33,315 nt of DNA from a virus, in the IMG/VR virus record IMGVR_UViG_3300002460_000110, positions 1-33,315 of that record; one strand, given 5' to 3'. Each line of letters opens with the position of its first letter. Position 1 is the stretch's first letter. The notes beneath the pieces are model-generated. The model made no database searches and was not told where the DNA came from. It was given only the letters and a program-made list of their open reading frames with translations. Positions 15,647 through 23,073 of the stretch are shown piece after piece. The translations under genes and the position numbers were made by a program.

Positions 15647-17557
15647 TTATTTCGTTATTTTCTGCGGAGCATTATTTGACATAATACTGTTGGGCCCGAA
15701 AGAAAGAATTTGGAAAGCGTTGTCATCCCCTTCGGTTTCAAAACGCACTTGATATTCAAAATAGTCCGTCGGTACCGTTGGTTTATATCTTCTATATTTC
15801 GGCGTGTTTTCTCCCTCTTCAAGCTGACCGCCGAGAGGATTGGTGCCAAGAGAGTTCACGCCAAGAGCCGCAGACGCATTAGGGATATAAAGAAAATCCT
15901 GCGAGGCTCCATCAAGTTCATACGTTGTGATATTTTTCGCTCCTTTCCATTCATAGAGGAGAGAGACATTCACTTTGGTATTGCCCGCGATATAGAGTTC
16001 GGTGAAAAACTTATCGAAATTTTTAAGCACATCCCGCCGTCCGCCATTTTGATACGAGAAATGAGCTTTGAAAGAAATAGGGTTGCCATTGTCGCTCAAT
16101 CCCGAAAAGAGCGTGTAGGATTCAGGAACAGAATTTGAATGGCCATAAAAAAGGTCGTTGTAGACGGTGATTCTGCGAATTCCCATCACCTGCGGCGGTT
16201 GCCAGAATCTTTTGGAGAGGTCAAAGATAAAAACCTTTGAATTAGACGGGTCAGTTATGAAAATGTTGTTGCGCCAGAATTCTATTTCGCCATTTGCAAA
16301 AGAAGCGTCTGTAAAATCAGGTTTAATCGGGTCGGAGATAGCCACAGCTTGCGGACTCGGAAGATTCTCAACCTGTCCTAATTCCACTAATTCTTTATTA
16401 TTCGATACCCAGACAACCGCCTTTTTAATCTTTGCTATTAGTTCCTGTGAAATCGCTCCTTGCCCGGAAGAAACAAGTAGAGGTCGTGTAACGGGAACTT
16501 CCCTGTCTGCCGATGAGCCGGGAGAAATTTCAAAATTAACTTGGTACACTCTGTCTTTGCCGGAGAACACCAACATACTTTTATCGTCTGGAGACTCAAA
16601 GCCGATAGTGATATCATCAAGAGTCAATAACGCTCCCTCTCCCGCTATGCGAGGCGAGGAATATGAAAAGTCCGTATATGAAGTGTCTTTAGAAATATAA
16701 ACTCTTCGTGAAGTAGCGGAGCCAAGCCAAACTTGATTTTGTAAAACTTTAATGGTGTCGTTGTCGAAATTTGAAGAAGGTGTATTGGTATTACTTCTCA
16801 CTGCCTGAACAACTAATGCCCCTGTGTTGAAAGTAAAGGTTGTTGGATCGGGTGTAACTCCGGTAAAGGTTTTGGCGCTTTGGCCTGTGTAGGTAAAGGT
16901 TTGCCATGTGCCATCCGCGTCTTTTACTCGTATCTGTCTCGTTCCGTTTATAAAGAATCTCTGTGTGGAAGAAGCTACGTCCTCATTCAAAACAATGGTA
17001 TTCGATGTATCGGAAGCAAAAGTGCCTTGCCCGCCGCTCCATTCATACATGGTTGGCGTGCCATTCACAAAGAGAAGAATATCAAGTTGTTCTGTTTGGC
17101 TCCATACTGTTGCGAATCGAATTGAGGATGTAGCTGTAGCATTTAATCCTCCTAAAAGATTCTCGAAATTCCGTAAATCTGTTGAGGTTGCGGTGGGGAG
17201 AAACTGAAGCACTCCATTTGCTTCCCGCGACACAATTTCTCCTCCTGTTGAATTTTTCCAATCAAAGTCGGATTGTATGGCTGTCGCGGTTGTTGAAGCC
17301 GCGCCAAAAAGCTCGATGCCGGCGCGAGTTTCCACTTTCTCATTATCTGAAATAAGAACATTTTGTGAACCAGCAACTAAAACATCCGAGGGTGTATTTG
17401 TAGGATCAACTTTTGTATAATAACCTTTGAAAGAATTGGTTAGTTGAAAATTAGCATCAGCCGTTCCGCCTAATGTGCTTGCACCGCCAACCGCGCCAAG
17501 AGCGAGGGTAGAACCTATCAGCCATTTTCCTAATTTTGTTTTGAGAAACTGAATCAT
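15647..17557 (-). CDS. tail nozzle-like beta-propeller protein with signal-like N-terminus
   Basis: The 636-residue protein begins with a hydrophobic stretch (KWLIGSTLALGAVGGASTLGG). FKGYYTKVDPTNTP, SQNVLISDNEKVETRAGIEL and many short beta strands follow, including (DILLFVNGTPTMYEW), (QVWLGSATSRRVYISKDTSY) and (NIFITDPSNSKVFIFDL). The opening resembles the tail tubular B/nozzle proteins of T7 gp12 and P22 gp10 type, in which a GYYTK...QNV...R-G segment leads into a beta propeller. Position next to the adaptor-like gene supports a nozzle role at the end of a short tail. A gp12-type protein would not normally carry a signal or membrane segment. Its start overlaps the upstream stop (ATGA). Confidence 0.6.
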   Translation of the reverse strand: MIQFLKTKLGKWLIGSTLALGAVGGASTLGGTADANFQLTNSFKGYYTKVDPTNTPSDVLVAGSQNVLISDNEKVETRAGIELFGAASTTATAIQSDFDWKNSTGGEIVSREANGVLQFLPTATSTDLRNFENLLGGLNATATSSIRFATVWSQTEQLDILLFVNGTPTMYEWSGGQGTFASDTSNTIVLNEDVASSTQRFFINGTRQIRVKDADGTWQTFTYTGQSAKTFTGVTPDPTTFTFNTGALVVQAVRSNTNTPSSNFDNDTIKVLQNQVWLGSATSRRVYISKDTSYTDFSYSSPRIAGEGALLTLDDITIGFESPDDKSMLVFSGKDRVYQVNFEISPGSSADREVPVTRPLLVSSGQGAISQELIAKIKKAVVWVSNNKELVELGQVENLPSPQAVAISDPIKPDFTDASFANGEIEFWRNNIFITDPSNSKVFIFDLSKRFWQPPQVMGIRRITVYNDLFYGHSNSVPESYTLFSGLSDNGNPISFKAHFSYQNGGRRDVLKNFDKFFTELYIAGNTKVNVSLLYEWKGAKNITTYELDGASQDFLYIPNASAALGVNSLGTNPLGGQLEEGENTPKYRRYKPTVPTDYFEYQVRFETEGDDNAFQILSFGPNSIMSNNAPQKITK

Positions 17558-18699
17558 TTTTTGTTATATCCAAAACGTCTCCATCGGTTCTGGGTTTTGA
17601 TTCCTTCCGGTGGTTTTAACGATTTATAGCGTTCATATCCGCCCACGCGCTGTCCTGTACCATATAGTTTGTTGTAGTATTTTTGCGCGTCATCCACTCT
17701 CGTCAGTCCGTCAGAGATAAGCACGCAACATTCATGGATAAAGAGATTCTCCGCGTCAGTATCGAGATTCACGATGTCCGTATCGGCTGTTGGCACATCC
17801 AGCCATATCCCTGCTGTAGAACGGAAAAGAAAATTTGAATGATAGAGATATTCCCGTGGAGTCGGCAGTTTTGACGAGAGTATCCCAATTCTAATATCTG
17901 TGTCGGCGGATGTTGTTACCAAAGCCAGACGGACATAATCAATATCAGTGATGGTGGCTGTACCTGTTTCAGACGCGCCATTCCAATCGAAACGATAGAG
18001 ATTCCAACCACTCCGCAGAGACCCGAAATGAATAGCTCCAGTGATTGAAAAATAATTTGAACCGTCAGAACCAATACGAAGTGTCAGTGAAGTAATGAGG
18101 GAAGAATCGGGACAATACACCCAGAGGAACAATGAGGCTTTATTTTCGTGGTCGGTAAGATCAACAACCGCATCTCCATTCCATGTGATGAGGTTCGAGC
18201 CAGAAGAAACATCAAACCGAAGCGAACGGTTATTCTCCGCGAACACAATCGTATCTTCCACGATATTTGATACTCCCGTGCCAGCCGTCCAATTATCGTC
18301 AATTGTTTCCGTGATATTCAAAGAGTTTCCTGAATCTTTTGAATAACGGAGAATTTTCGTGCCGTCCTCAAACTCAAGCGTAAATTCGTTGTCGTTTTTT
18401 TCTCTGTCGAAATCCTCGCTGAACCGTTTGGTAGGATTATCACTGACACTTCGCGTGGTTGTCTGTGGGCGAATATCCACGATGGATTTTACGTCATCAG
18501 CAGGGTCGTATGAATAGACCCCGCTAAAGATATTCAGAGTTGTTTTCCGCACTGTTTCTTGGGGGCTTAATTCCGAAAGCAAATTGACCGCCGCTTCGCC
18601 GAAAATAGAATAATCTGAGACACCAGAAACATCATCTAAGGACGCGCCCCGAAATTTTCTTCCAAGCGTCTCACGGACCTTTGTAATGTCAAATGCCAT
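17554..18699 (-). CDS. head-to-tail adaptor-like protein with inserted beta domain
   Basis: The 381-residue protein has a helical N-terminus (MAFDITKVRETLGRKFRGAS, then AVNLLSELSPQETV). Its C-terminal helices (ENLFIHECCVLISDGLTRVDD, then AQKYYNKLYGTG) are followed by a basic tail (RWRRFGYNKK). Helices at both ends are typical of connector/adaptor proteins of podovirus-like phages (T7 gp11 or P22 gp4 type). Between them, residues ~110-290 look like a jelly-roll carbohydrate-binding module (SLRFDVSSGSNLITWNG, SGWNLYRFDWNGASETG, TDIDYVRLALVTTS). It is the gene immediately before the nozzle-like protein. The adaptor assignment rests on order and helix layout. Confidence 0.5.
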   Translation of the reverse strand: MAFDITKVRETLGRKFRGASLDDVSGVSDYSIFGEAAVNLLSELSPQETVRKTTLNIFSGVYSYDPADDVKSIVDIRPQTTTRSVSDNPTKRFSEDFDREKNDNEFTLEFEDGTKILRYSKDSGNSLNITETIDDNWTAGTGVSNIVEDTIVFAENNRSLRFDVSSGSNLITWNGDAVVDLTDHENKASLFLWVYCPDSSLITSLTLRIGSDGSNYFSITGAIHFGSLRSGWNLYRFDWNGASETGTATITDIDYVRLALVTTSADTDIRIGILSSKLPTPREYLYHSNFLFRSTAGIWLDVPTADTDIVNLDTDAENLFIHECCVLISDGLTRVDDAQKYYNKLYGTGQRVGGYERYKSLKPPEGIKTQNRWRRFGYNKK

Positions 18700-19100
18700 T
18701 ATCTTGATGTGTTAAATTCAATTACACTAATTGGAGTTGAACTAGCCACCGCTATGCAAAGCACTGCGTCAGTTGAAAGATTCCCTTTATCCACACTCAT
18801 TTCATAAGTTGGAGTTGTTGATGAAAGATGAATACCGCTAAACATAGTCGCGATATTGCCATCATTGACATTGCAATACACGCTTGCTCCGCTTCCAACC
18901 AACGAAAGAAGTAAATGCGACCTCGTTGTCGAAGTCGCCACCGCCCGCGAGCCGGGACTGTATGTTCCAACCATAATAGCGCTTGAAGTCGCCGTAGCCG
19001 GTGAATTGACGGTATTCAAGCCACCAAGTTGCATCGCTCCTCCCGTTCCAGCAAGAGCTATAAGAATCGCCACCGCCCATTTTTTAATTGTGTCAAACAT
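18699..19100 (-). CDS. small exported beta protein with N-terminal membrane segment
   Basis: The 133-residue protein begins MFDTIKKWAVAILIALAGTG, a signal or anchor helix, and continues as a small beta domain rich in Thr/Ser (SPATATSSAIMVGTYSPG, SRAVATSTTRSHLLL) with exactly two cysteines (SVYCNV and AVLCIAV). The pattern matches the other signal-bearing virion-type genes here. It shares one base with the next gene. Its function is unknown; a minor decoration or fibre-attachment role is possible. Confidence 0.5.
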   Translation of the reverse strand: MFDTIKKWAVAILIALAGTGGAMQLGGLNTVNSPATATSSAIMVGTYSPGSRAVATSTTRSHLLLSLVGSGASVYCNVNDGNIATMFSGIHLSSTTPTYEMSVDKGNLSTDAVLCIAVASSTPISVIEFNTSR

Positions 19101-19124
19101 TTTAATAAAAATTAGATTTTTAAT

Positions 19125-19179
19125 GTCGGGAATCTTGTGCTTACCCGCTTCACAAGAACGGGCAAAGCAAGTCCCCGAC
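19125..19179. other. intercistronic hairpin with nested stems
   Basis: The outer arms GTCGGG (19125-19130) and CCCGAC (19174-19179) enclose a second stem (CTTGC/GCACAAG, imperfect) and a third one (CCCG/CGGG). The last base of the outer arm falls in the stop codon of the 219-aa gene (19179-19181). It occupies most of the 78-bp gap to the next gene. It may be an attenuator, a processing site or a mRNA stabiliser. Confidence 0.5.
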
Positions 19180-19838
19180 TAATTATCTCGAATGACCGTG
19201 ATTGAATAATCACAAGAACCATTCGTAATAAAACTTTGTATCGAAGCACTATCGTCATCGCCATTTCTCACAAATTGTCCAACAATATAGTCAGTTGGGC
19301 CAACTGTAAGATTAGGTTTTGTCGCTTGCATCGAGGTAGTTCCAAGAGCAATTAAGAGAGAATTTCTCCCAATTGGTTGTCCATTGAGAAAGGCCGTCGT
19401 TCCTGTCGCTGTTGGCGAAGTTGCCGATGTCGTACCGATAATAAACGAAGGATTCCCGCCTCCGCCATTAGTAATTTCCACAATCGAGCCACCACCAATA
19501 TCTATAGTTGATGTCGCTCTAAAAGGATTTTGGAAATTAAAAGCAGTTGTGGAAGCCGTACACGCTCCCGAAATTGGAAGCCGAGTCAAATCGTTCTGGG
19601 TGAATGAACCCTGTGTCGTTGAAGTTGCTTTATTACCAGAACCTAATTGTAAATCAGTGTAGTTGGTAAAAACACCTTCTGCGCCACCAAGAGAACCTTG
19701 ACTCACAATCTGTCTCACTTCATTAAGGAGACCTTGTGAATCGAACGAAGTCTGTGAACCGCCTTTGAATATCGCAACAACAGCAACAATAATAGCGATT
19801 GTTGCGATAACTCCTGAATACTTTTTTAAGAATTCCAT
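19179..19838 (-). CDS. exported or membrane-anchored minor virion-type protein
   Basis: The 219-residue protein starts MEFLKKYSGVIATIAIIVAV, a signal-anchor helix. A short amphipathic helix (SQGLLNEVRQIVSQGS) follows, then beta-rich Thr/Ser sequence with ATSTT motifs (GNKATSTTQGSF, NPFRATSTIDIGGG). It has two cysteines (SGACTAS near residue 93 and NGSCDYS near 210), suggesting one disulfide. It follows the capsid gene after 38 bp and ends in the 19125-19179 hairpin. The function is unknown; it belongs to the same exported family style as the 133-, 517- and 636-aa proteins. Confidence 0.5.
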   Translation of the reverse strand: MEFLKKYSGVIATIAIIVAVVAIFKGGSQTSFDSQGLLNEVRQIVSQGSLGGAEGVFTNYTDLQLGSGNKATSTTQGSFTQNDLTRLPISGACTASTTAFNFQNPFRATSTIDIGGGSIVEITNGGGGNPSFIIGTTSATSPTATGTTAFLNGQPIGRNSLLIALGTTSMQATKPNLTVGPTDYIVGQFVRNGDDDSASIQSFITNGSCDYSITVIRDN

Positions 19839-19876
19839 AGGGTTATTTTGTTGTTAGTTGCTAAAGTTACGATATA

Positions 19877-20821
19877 TCAAACGGTACCGTTTGAACCAGA
19901 AATGCCGCACCACGTTCCACAATACACAAGCTCGCGGAAGCGAGCGCGATAGAACGCCCGGCGTCGTCTGTCGTTTAGAGCGTCCGTCCATGCTGTTTCA
20001 AGAGGAATACGGACATCTCTTGCAATCGAGTGCATTTTCGATACCACGAAGTAGGACGTATTGGCGTTCGAGTTGAACGTGTTGTACGTCGAATCGAGAT
20101 ATTCAGACACTCCAAGCTCAAGACCCGGATACACGTTTGAAACGTAATTCGAGTCGTTGTTTCCCGTTCCCGGTTTCAATTCCGAAGCAAGCACCGCATG
20201 CGCTGTTGGGAAAAGATTAACTGGAAAGAGCGCGCCGTCTGCTCGCATTGAAGCCAAGTCTCCATCATGCGCTTTTTGAAGGCGCAATGATTTAATAAGC
20301 GTGGCAAAGGCATCCGCCGCCAATACGCCTGTTTCTAAGTTATCAATCGTGTCTCCGTTGATTGAGACATGGGAGTTGCTCACAAGCGCTATGCCATCAG
20401 GAGTAGTCGCGCCGGAGAATGCGTCCGCGTAGCTTCTTTTGAAAGCGCCTGCATCCCGCGTTGTTCTCGCGCGAATACCCATCTGTTCTACCCACTTATT
20501 TACCGTACCGTAGGATTCGGAATCTTCTCGGTATTCCTCGGTAATCGGCAAATCTTTTGCGAATTTCACGACATCTTTCGATGTTTTGTTTCCTACCCGC
20601 ACCGTTGCCTCGGACACTTCTTCGTCTGCGCCCGTTTCATCGAAGTTTCCCGGCCCTGCTGATTCCGCATACTGTACTGTTCCCCATGGAGTTGTGCCTT
20701 GACGGAAGAATAGCGGATTATCAGCGCGCACTTCGGACGGTTGCTGGTCTTGCTCGAAAGCTCCGTAGAAAATTTCGTCAAGACCTGCCTTTGATGTATT
20801 ACCTTGATCTATTACTGACAT
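19877..20821 (-). CDS. major capsid protein (HK97-fold type)
   Basis: The 314-residue protein sits right after a decoration protein and has the layout of an HK97-fold capsid subunit. The N-terminal arm includes SEVRADNPLFFRQGT. A spine helix and acidic strand region follow (FAKDLPITEEYREDSESYG, then KWVEQMGIRARTTRDAGAFK). A peripheral domain with DGIALVSNSHVSINGDTIDN is typical of the Mu gpT-like group (F-S-x-x-H). The A domain carries PGLELGVSEYLDSTYN and the chain ends in basic helix RRRRAFYRARFRELVYCG. The length is usual for the family. No prohead protease is recognisable nearby and no cleavage site can be assigned. The start has an A/T-rich leader. Confidence 0.75.
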   Translation of the reverse strand: MSVIDQGNTSKAGLDEIFYGAFEQDQQPSEVRADNPLFFRQGTTPWGTVQYAESAGPGNFDETGADEEVSEATVRVGNKTSKDVVKFAKDLPITEEYREDSESYGTVNKWVEQMGIRARTTRDAGAFKRSYADAFSGATTPDGIALVSNSHVSINGDTIDNLETGVLAADAFATLIKSLRLQKAHDGDLASMRADGALFPVNLFPTAHAVLASELKPGTGNNDSNYVSNVYPGLELGVSEYLDSTYNTFNSNANTSYFVVSKMHSIARDVRIPLETAWTDALNDRRRRAFYRARFRELVYCGTWCGISGSNGTV

Positions 20822-20840
20822 TTTAATTTCTAATTAGCTA

Positions 20841-21156
20841 TTAAACCGTCCCCATCCATAGATGGGAATTACACACACCGACATCCAAAGTTCCCTTTAC
20901 GATGTCGCCATTGAAGATACAGAGCGCCAGAGTTGCAGGAGTATCACTTTCGTTTTCATCAATCGTGAGCGCGCCGGCGACAGTTGCCGCCGAACGGTCA
21001 AAGTTGACGTAGTCAAAAAGAAGAGGAAGCAATTTTGCGTCCGTATCAATGTTCGCCGCAGTATTTGCTTTACCGCGAAGAACGGTGCCCGGGCCGACCA
21101 ATTCCACAAGCACATTGCCATTTGCAGTGGACGTTTCATCGGATTCAGATCGAGTT
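20841..21156 (-). CDS. head decoration protein, exon 2 (3' exon of intron-split gene)
   Basis: This is the C-terminal ~105 codons of the decoration protein. The reading frame is open upstream of the apparent GTG (21113) as far as a TGA at 21158-21156. That TGA is split or removed when the intron is spliced, because the intron ends at G21157 (or G21151) and the first exon ends in phase 2. The sequence SESDETSTANGN-VLVELVGPG then continues the first exon smoothly. The protein part is beta-rich (GTVLRGKANTAANIDTDAKL, then VDYVNFDRSAA-like) and ends CNSHLWMGTV. Its stop is 20 bp before the capsid gene. Read alone, this stretch would be mistaken for a separate 90-aa gene. Confidence 0.8.
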
Positions 21157-21989
21157 CAATTTGTTATCGTGAATCTCTTTATATTCACATCTGATAGTCG
21201 CCTATCAGTTCAGACTATATCATCACTTTCGTGAGCGGTTTTCGTGGGGATTTTATTGTTGGAACTCAATCCCTAGTCGTTACACCTTCCAGAATACCTA
21301 TGTCCATTCTGGGTTGGCTCGGTATTATCTCTTGTGAGACTTCCACCGAATTTACCGCTTTCTTTAGAAGTTCCTTAAAAAATTCTTCAAAAAGTTGTTC
21401 TTGGTTAAAGGTTTTACAATGACATTTTCTACAAAGAGTAATTCCATTCGAAAGTTCATATCTTAATTCAGGATTATTTACCCATTTTTTAATATGATGA
21501 ACTTCTTTATTTCCACCTAATTCACCACACCAAAGACAAGCGAATTTATCTCTTTCTAAGATATTTCTACTCCATAGTTTAGCGTCAATCCTTTTTCGTT
21601 CTGGGTCATGTCTTCCTTTTCCACCTTTCCAGTTCGGATGTTTTTCACCTCTAAGTTGTAAGTAGGGTTTCCCTTTATTCCACGGAATTCTTGTTTTCAT
21701 AGCACACGTTTTTGAACAGAATTTTTTTCCATTTGAAGGAAAATCTGTAAATTTTACGCCACATTTCTGACAAGATATTTCCCTTTTCAATCCACCTTTC
21801 CACATATTATTTGCAGAACCCGACCCATATCCTTTCATTCCAGTATTCCAAGTTTTATGTCCTTTTTTGAAAATCTGGGGGTTATTTTTTGCCCAAGGAG
21901 CAGGTAAACCTTTATTCCAAGCTGTTCTCATCGTTTAATTTTACGATAAGAACTAAGAATTTTCAAAGAGCTAATGGGACTAACCGTTA
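21157..21989 (-). ncRNA. group I intron in the decoration-protein gene
   Basis: About 833 nt separate two halves of one gene. Core elements on the minus strand: P1, GGGATT of exon 1/intron (21994-21989) pairs with AGTCCC (21981-21976), giving the U-G pair at the 5' splice site after T21990. P region ATACCGAGCC within 21311-21328. P3, AGTCTC with GGGATT. R element GTGTAACGACTAGGGAT (21285-21269). P8 TCAC-GAAA-GTGA (21234-21223). S element GATATAGTCTG (21221-21211), with P7 formed between ACGACTA and TAGTC. P9 CTGATAG-GCGA-CTATCAG (21208-21191). P9.1 GTGAAT/ATTCAC (21188-21169). The 3' end is G21157, or G21151 as an in-phase alternative. The layout resembles phage IA2-type introns. The exact ends are inferred. 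Confidence 0.88.
21266..21931 (-). CDS. HNH homing endonuclease with NUMOD3 motifs, intron-encoded
   Basis: The 221-residue protein has several NUMOD3-like DNA-binding motifs (WNKGLPAPW, GHKTWNTG, NMWKGG, IPWNKGKP, HPNWKGG) and a zinc finger (C54-x2-C57...C72-x3-C76). The HNH nuclease domain spans about 130-175: C132-x2-C135, EVHHIKKW (H145-H146), ELSNGITLCRKCH with C167 and C170. It would nick or cut intronless alleles of the decoration gene and so spread the intron. The ORF starts 58 nt into the intron, between P1 and the catalytic core. Its last ~20 codons (EIIPSQPRMD...GVTTRD) coincide with the P, Q and R core elements of the ribozyme. It appears intact. Confidence 0.88.
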   Translation of the reverse strand: MRTAWNKGLPAPWAKNNPQIFKKGHKTWNTGMKGYGSGSANNMWKGGLKREISCQKCGVKFTDFPSNGKKFCSKTCAMKTRIPWNKGKPYLQLRGEKHPNWKGGKGRHDPERKRIDAKLWSRNILERDKFACLWCGELGGNKEVHHIKKWVNNPELRYELSNGITLCRKCHCKTFNQEQLFEEFFKELLKKAVNSVEVSQEIIPSQPRMDIGILEGVTTRD

Positions 21990-22183
21990 ATCCCGACAAA
22001 AATATCCGTTCCCTGCGTTGGCATACCATCAAGTAGAAGTCCAACAAAACCACCCGTGTTTTTAATCACGGCATCACCCGGTTTGAGCGTTTCCGTCAAA
22101 GAGGTTGCGGTTCTGTCGTCAACTCGGAACTGGTACGAACCGTAGTTGTTATTCTTCAAAGCCTTTAGATCATTTGTTGCCAT
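21990..22183 (-). CDS. head decoration protein, exon 1 (5' exon of intron-split gene)
   Basis: The first 64 codons plus two bases of the decoration protein: MATNDLKALKNNNYGSYQFR, then TSLTETLKPGDAVIKNTGGF and PTQGTDIFVG. Unspliced, the frame would stop three codons into the intron. Spliced at T21990 it joins exon 2 in phase and gives a protein of 169 residues (167 if the alternative 3' site is used). A small beta-rich protein directly upstream of the major capsid gene is the usual place for a head decoration or stabilising protein. The start ATG 22183 has a run of A before it and no Shine-Dalgarno sequence. Confidence 0.8.
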
Positions 22184-22230
22184 TTTTTCAGAATTATGTC
22201 TTAATAATTCCGAACATGGACTTGTAAGAA

Positions 22231-22932
22231 TTATTTAGTTTTTTTCTCCTGAATCCATCCGTGATTCGCGTCGTACCGATATATAAAGAATTTTCCTTCA
22301 TATTTATCAGGCGCGACTTTTTTATATTTGAATCGTAATAATTCAGCTTCCTTTTCCGGCGAGAGCGCGATAATAGTTTTTTCAGGACTTTTCTGACCGG
22401 GGCCAGAACCGACACCCGGTGGGGGTGGACGATTTTTTAATTCGTTCAAAGTGTTCTGTGTTCTATGCCGATTGGCCAGCCACAGAGCCTCTTCCACGTC
22501 CCGAAAGACATTACCGGAAGGTTTGATGCGATTTTTATAAAAATACATCTTAAAACGGACTTCATCCTCCGATGTTGAGGTTTTGCGGATTTCCGCTTCA
22601 GCCTGCTGTTCAAGAAAATTATTTTGAAAGTCATCGAGAGGATTTTCGTTCAGGATAGGTGTTTCATCAACAGTCCCTCCTAAATCAACAATCCTTTTCT
22701 TGGTGCTTTCAAGGGTAAATTTTGCCTGACGCAGCTGTTCCTCTTTGCTTTTCGGCGGAGTATACGCTCGGTTAGAACCTTCAAGGGCTTCTAATTCTTT
22801 TATGTAGTCAATGTTCGGCGGAGTTGCCGGAGTTTCCTCCTTCTTCTCCGGTGGCGTTGGCTCCGAGGTTGGAGCAGGTGCCGGTTCCACCACAATTGGC
22901 GGAACAACCTCTTTTTTTTCCTCTAAATTCAT
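22231..22932 (-). CDS. putative scaffolding protein
   Basis: The 233-residue protein from ATG 22932 (MNLEEKKEVVPPIVVEPAPA) begins with a Pro/Glu/Lys-rich disordered segment, followed by helices (KSKEEQLRQAKFTLESTKKR, then NNFLEQQAEAEIRKTSTSED) and a C-terminal basic and aromatic part (YKKVAPDKYEGKFFIYRYD). GTGGA lies six bases before this start. A start at 22971 with AAGGA three bases upstream would give 246 residues. Low-complexity charged N-terminus, helical centre and location between portal and capsid genes match capsid scaffolding proteins. No protease domain is fused. The assignment is by position and composition. Confidence 0.5.
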   Translation of the reverse strand: MNLEEKKEVVPPIVVEPAPAPTSEPTPPEKKEETPATPPNIDYIKELEALEGSNRAYTPPKSKEEQLRQAKFTLESTKKRIVDLGGTVDETPILNENPLDDFQNNFLEQQAEAEIRKTSTSEDEVRFKMYFYKNRIKPSGNVFRDVEEALWLANRHRTQNTLNELKNRPPPPGVGSGPGQKSPEKTIIALSPEKEAELLRFKYKKVAPDKYEGKFFIYRYDANHGWIQEKKTK

Positions 22933-22999
22933 ATATATTCCACTAACGCGTGGCTTGCGGTCTTGCGACATTATTCCTTTGCGTAAGGCTAACGGCCGA

Positions 23000-23073
23000 T
23001 AGGCAAAAGAAAGGGGCGAGAGAGGTCTGCCTGCGCGTAACACGCAGACAGGTACGCCCCTTTCTTTTGCCTA
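23000..23073. other. long perfect hairpin, 19-bp stem, between two head genes
   Basis: The arms TAGGCAAAAGAAAGGGGCG (23000-23018) and its exact complement (23055-23073) flank a 36-nt centre. The centre can itself pair (CTGTCTGCG with CGCAGGCAG, one G-U pair). On the minus strand the descending arm ends CGCCCCTTTCTTTTGCC, so the GC core is followed by a T-rich arm, as in a bidirectional terminator. The stop codon of the 107-aa gene is the first base-paired triplet. It probably modulates expression of the scaffold/capsid part relative to the packaging part. Confidence 0.75.

Noticed and set aside
15710-16138. 142-aa basic plus-strand ORF
   Set aside because: Antisense shadow of the same gene with an unnatural Arg/Ile/Phe composition.
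16167-16700. 177-aa plus-strand ORF
   Set aside because: Antisense to the nozzle-like protein, no motif and no start signal.
20841-22183. Two separate small genes (67 aa and 90 aa) or a frameshifted pseudogene
   Set aside because: The frame of exon 2 continues upstream of its GTG, the intervening DNA has group I core elements and an intact HNH gene, and splicing restores the frame.
22183-22231. AATAATTC/GAATTATT inverted repeat before the decoration gene as a terminator
   Set aside because: The stem is A/T only with a long loop and no T tract; its stability would be poor.
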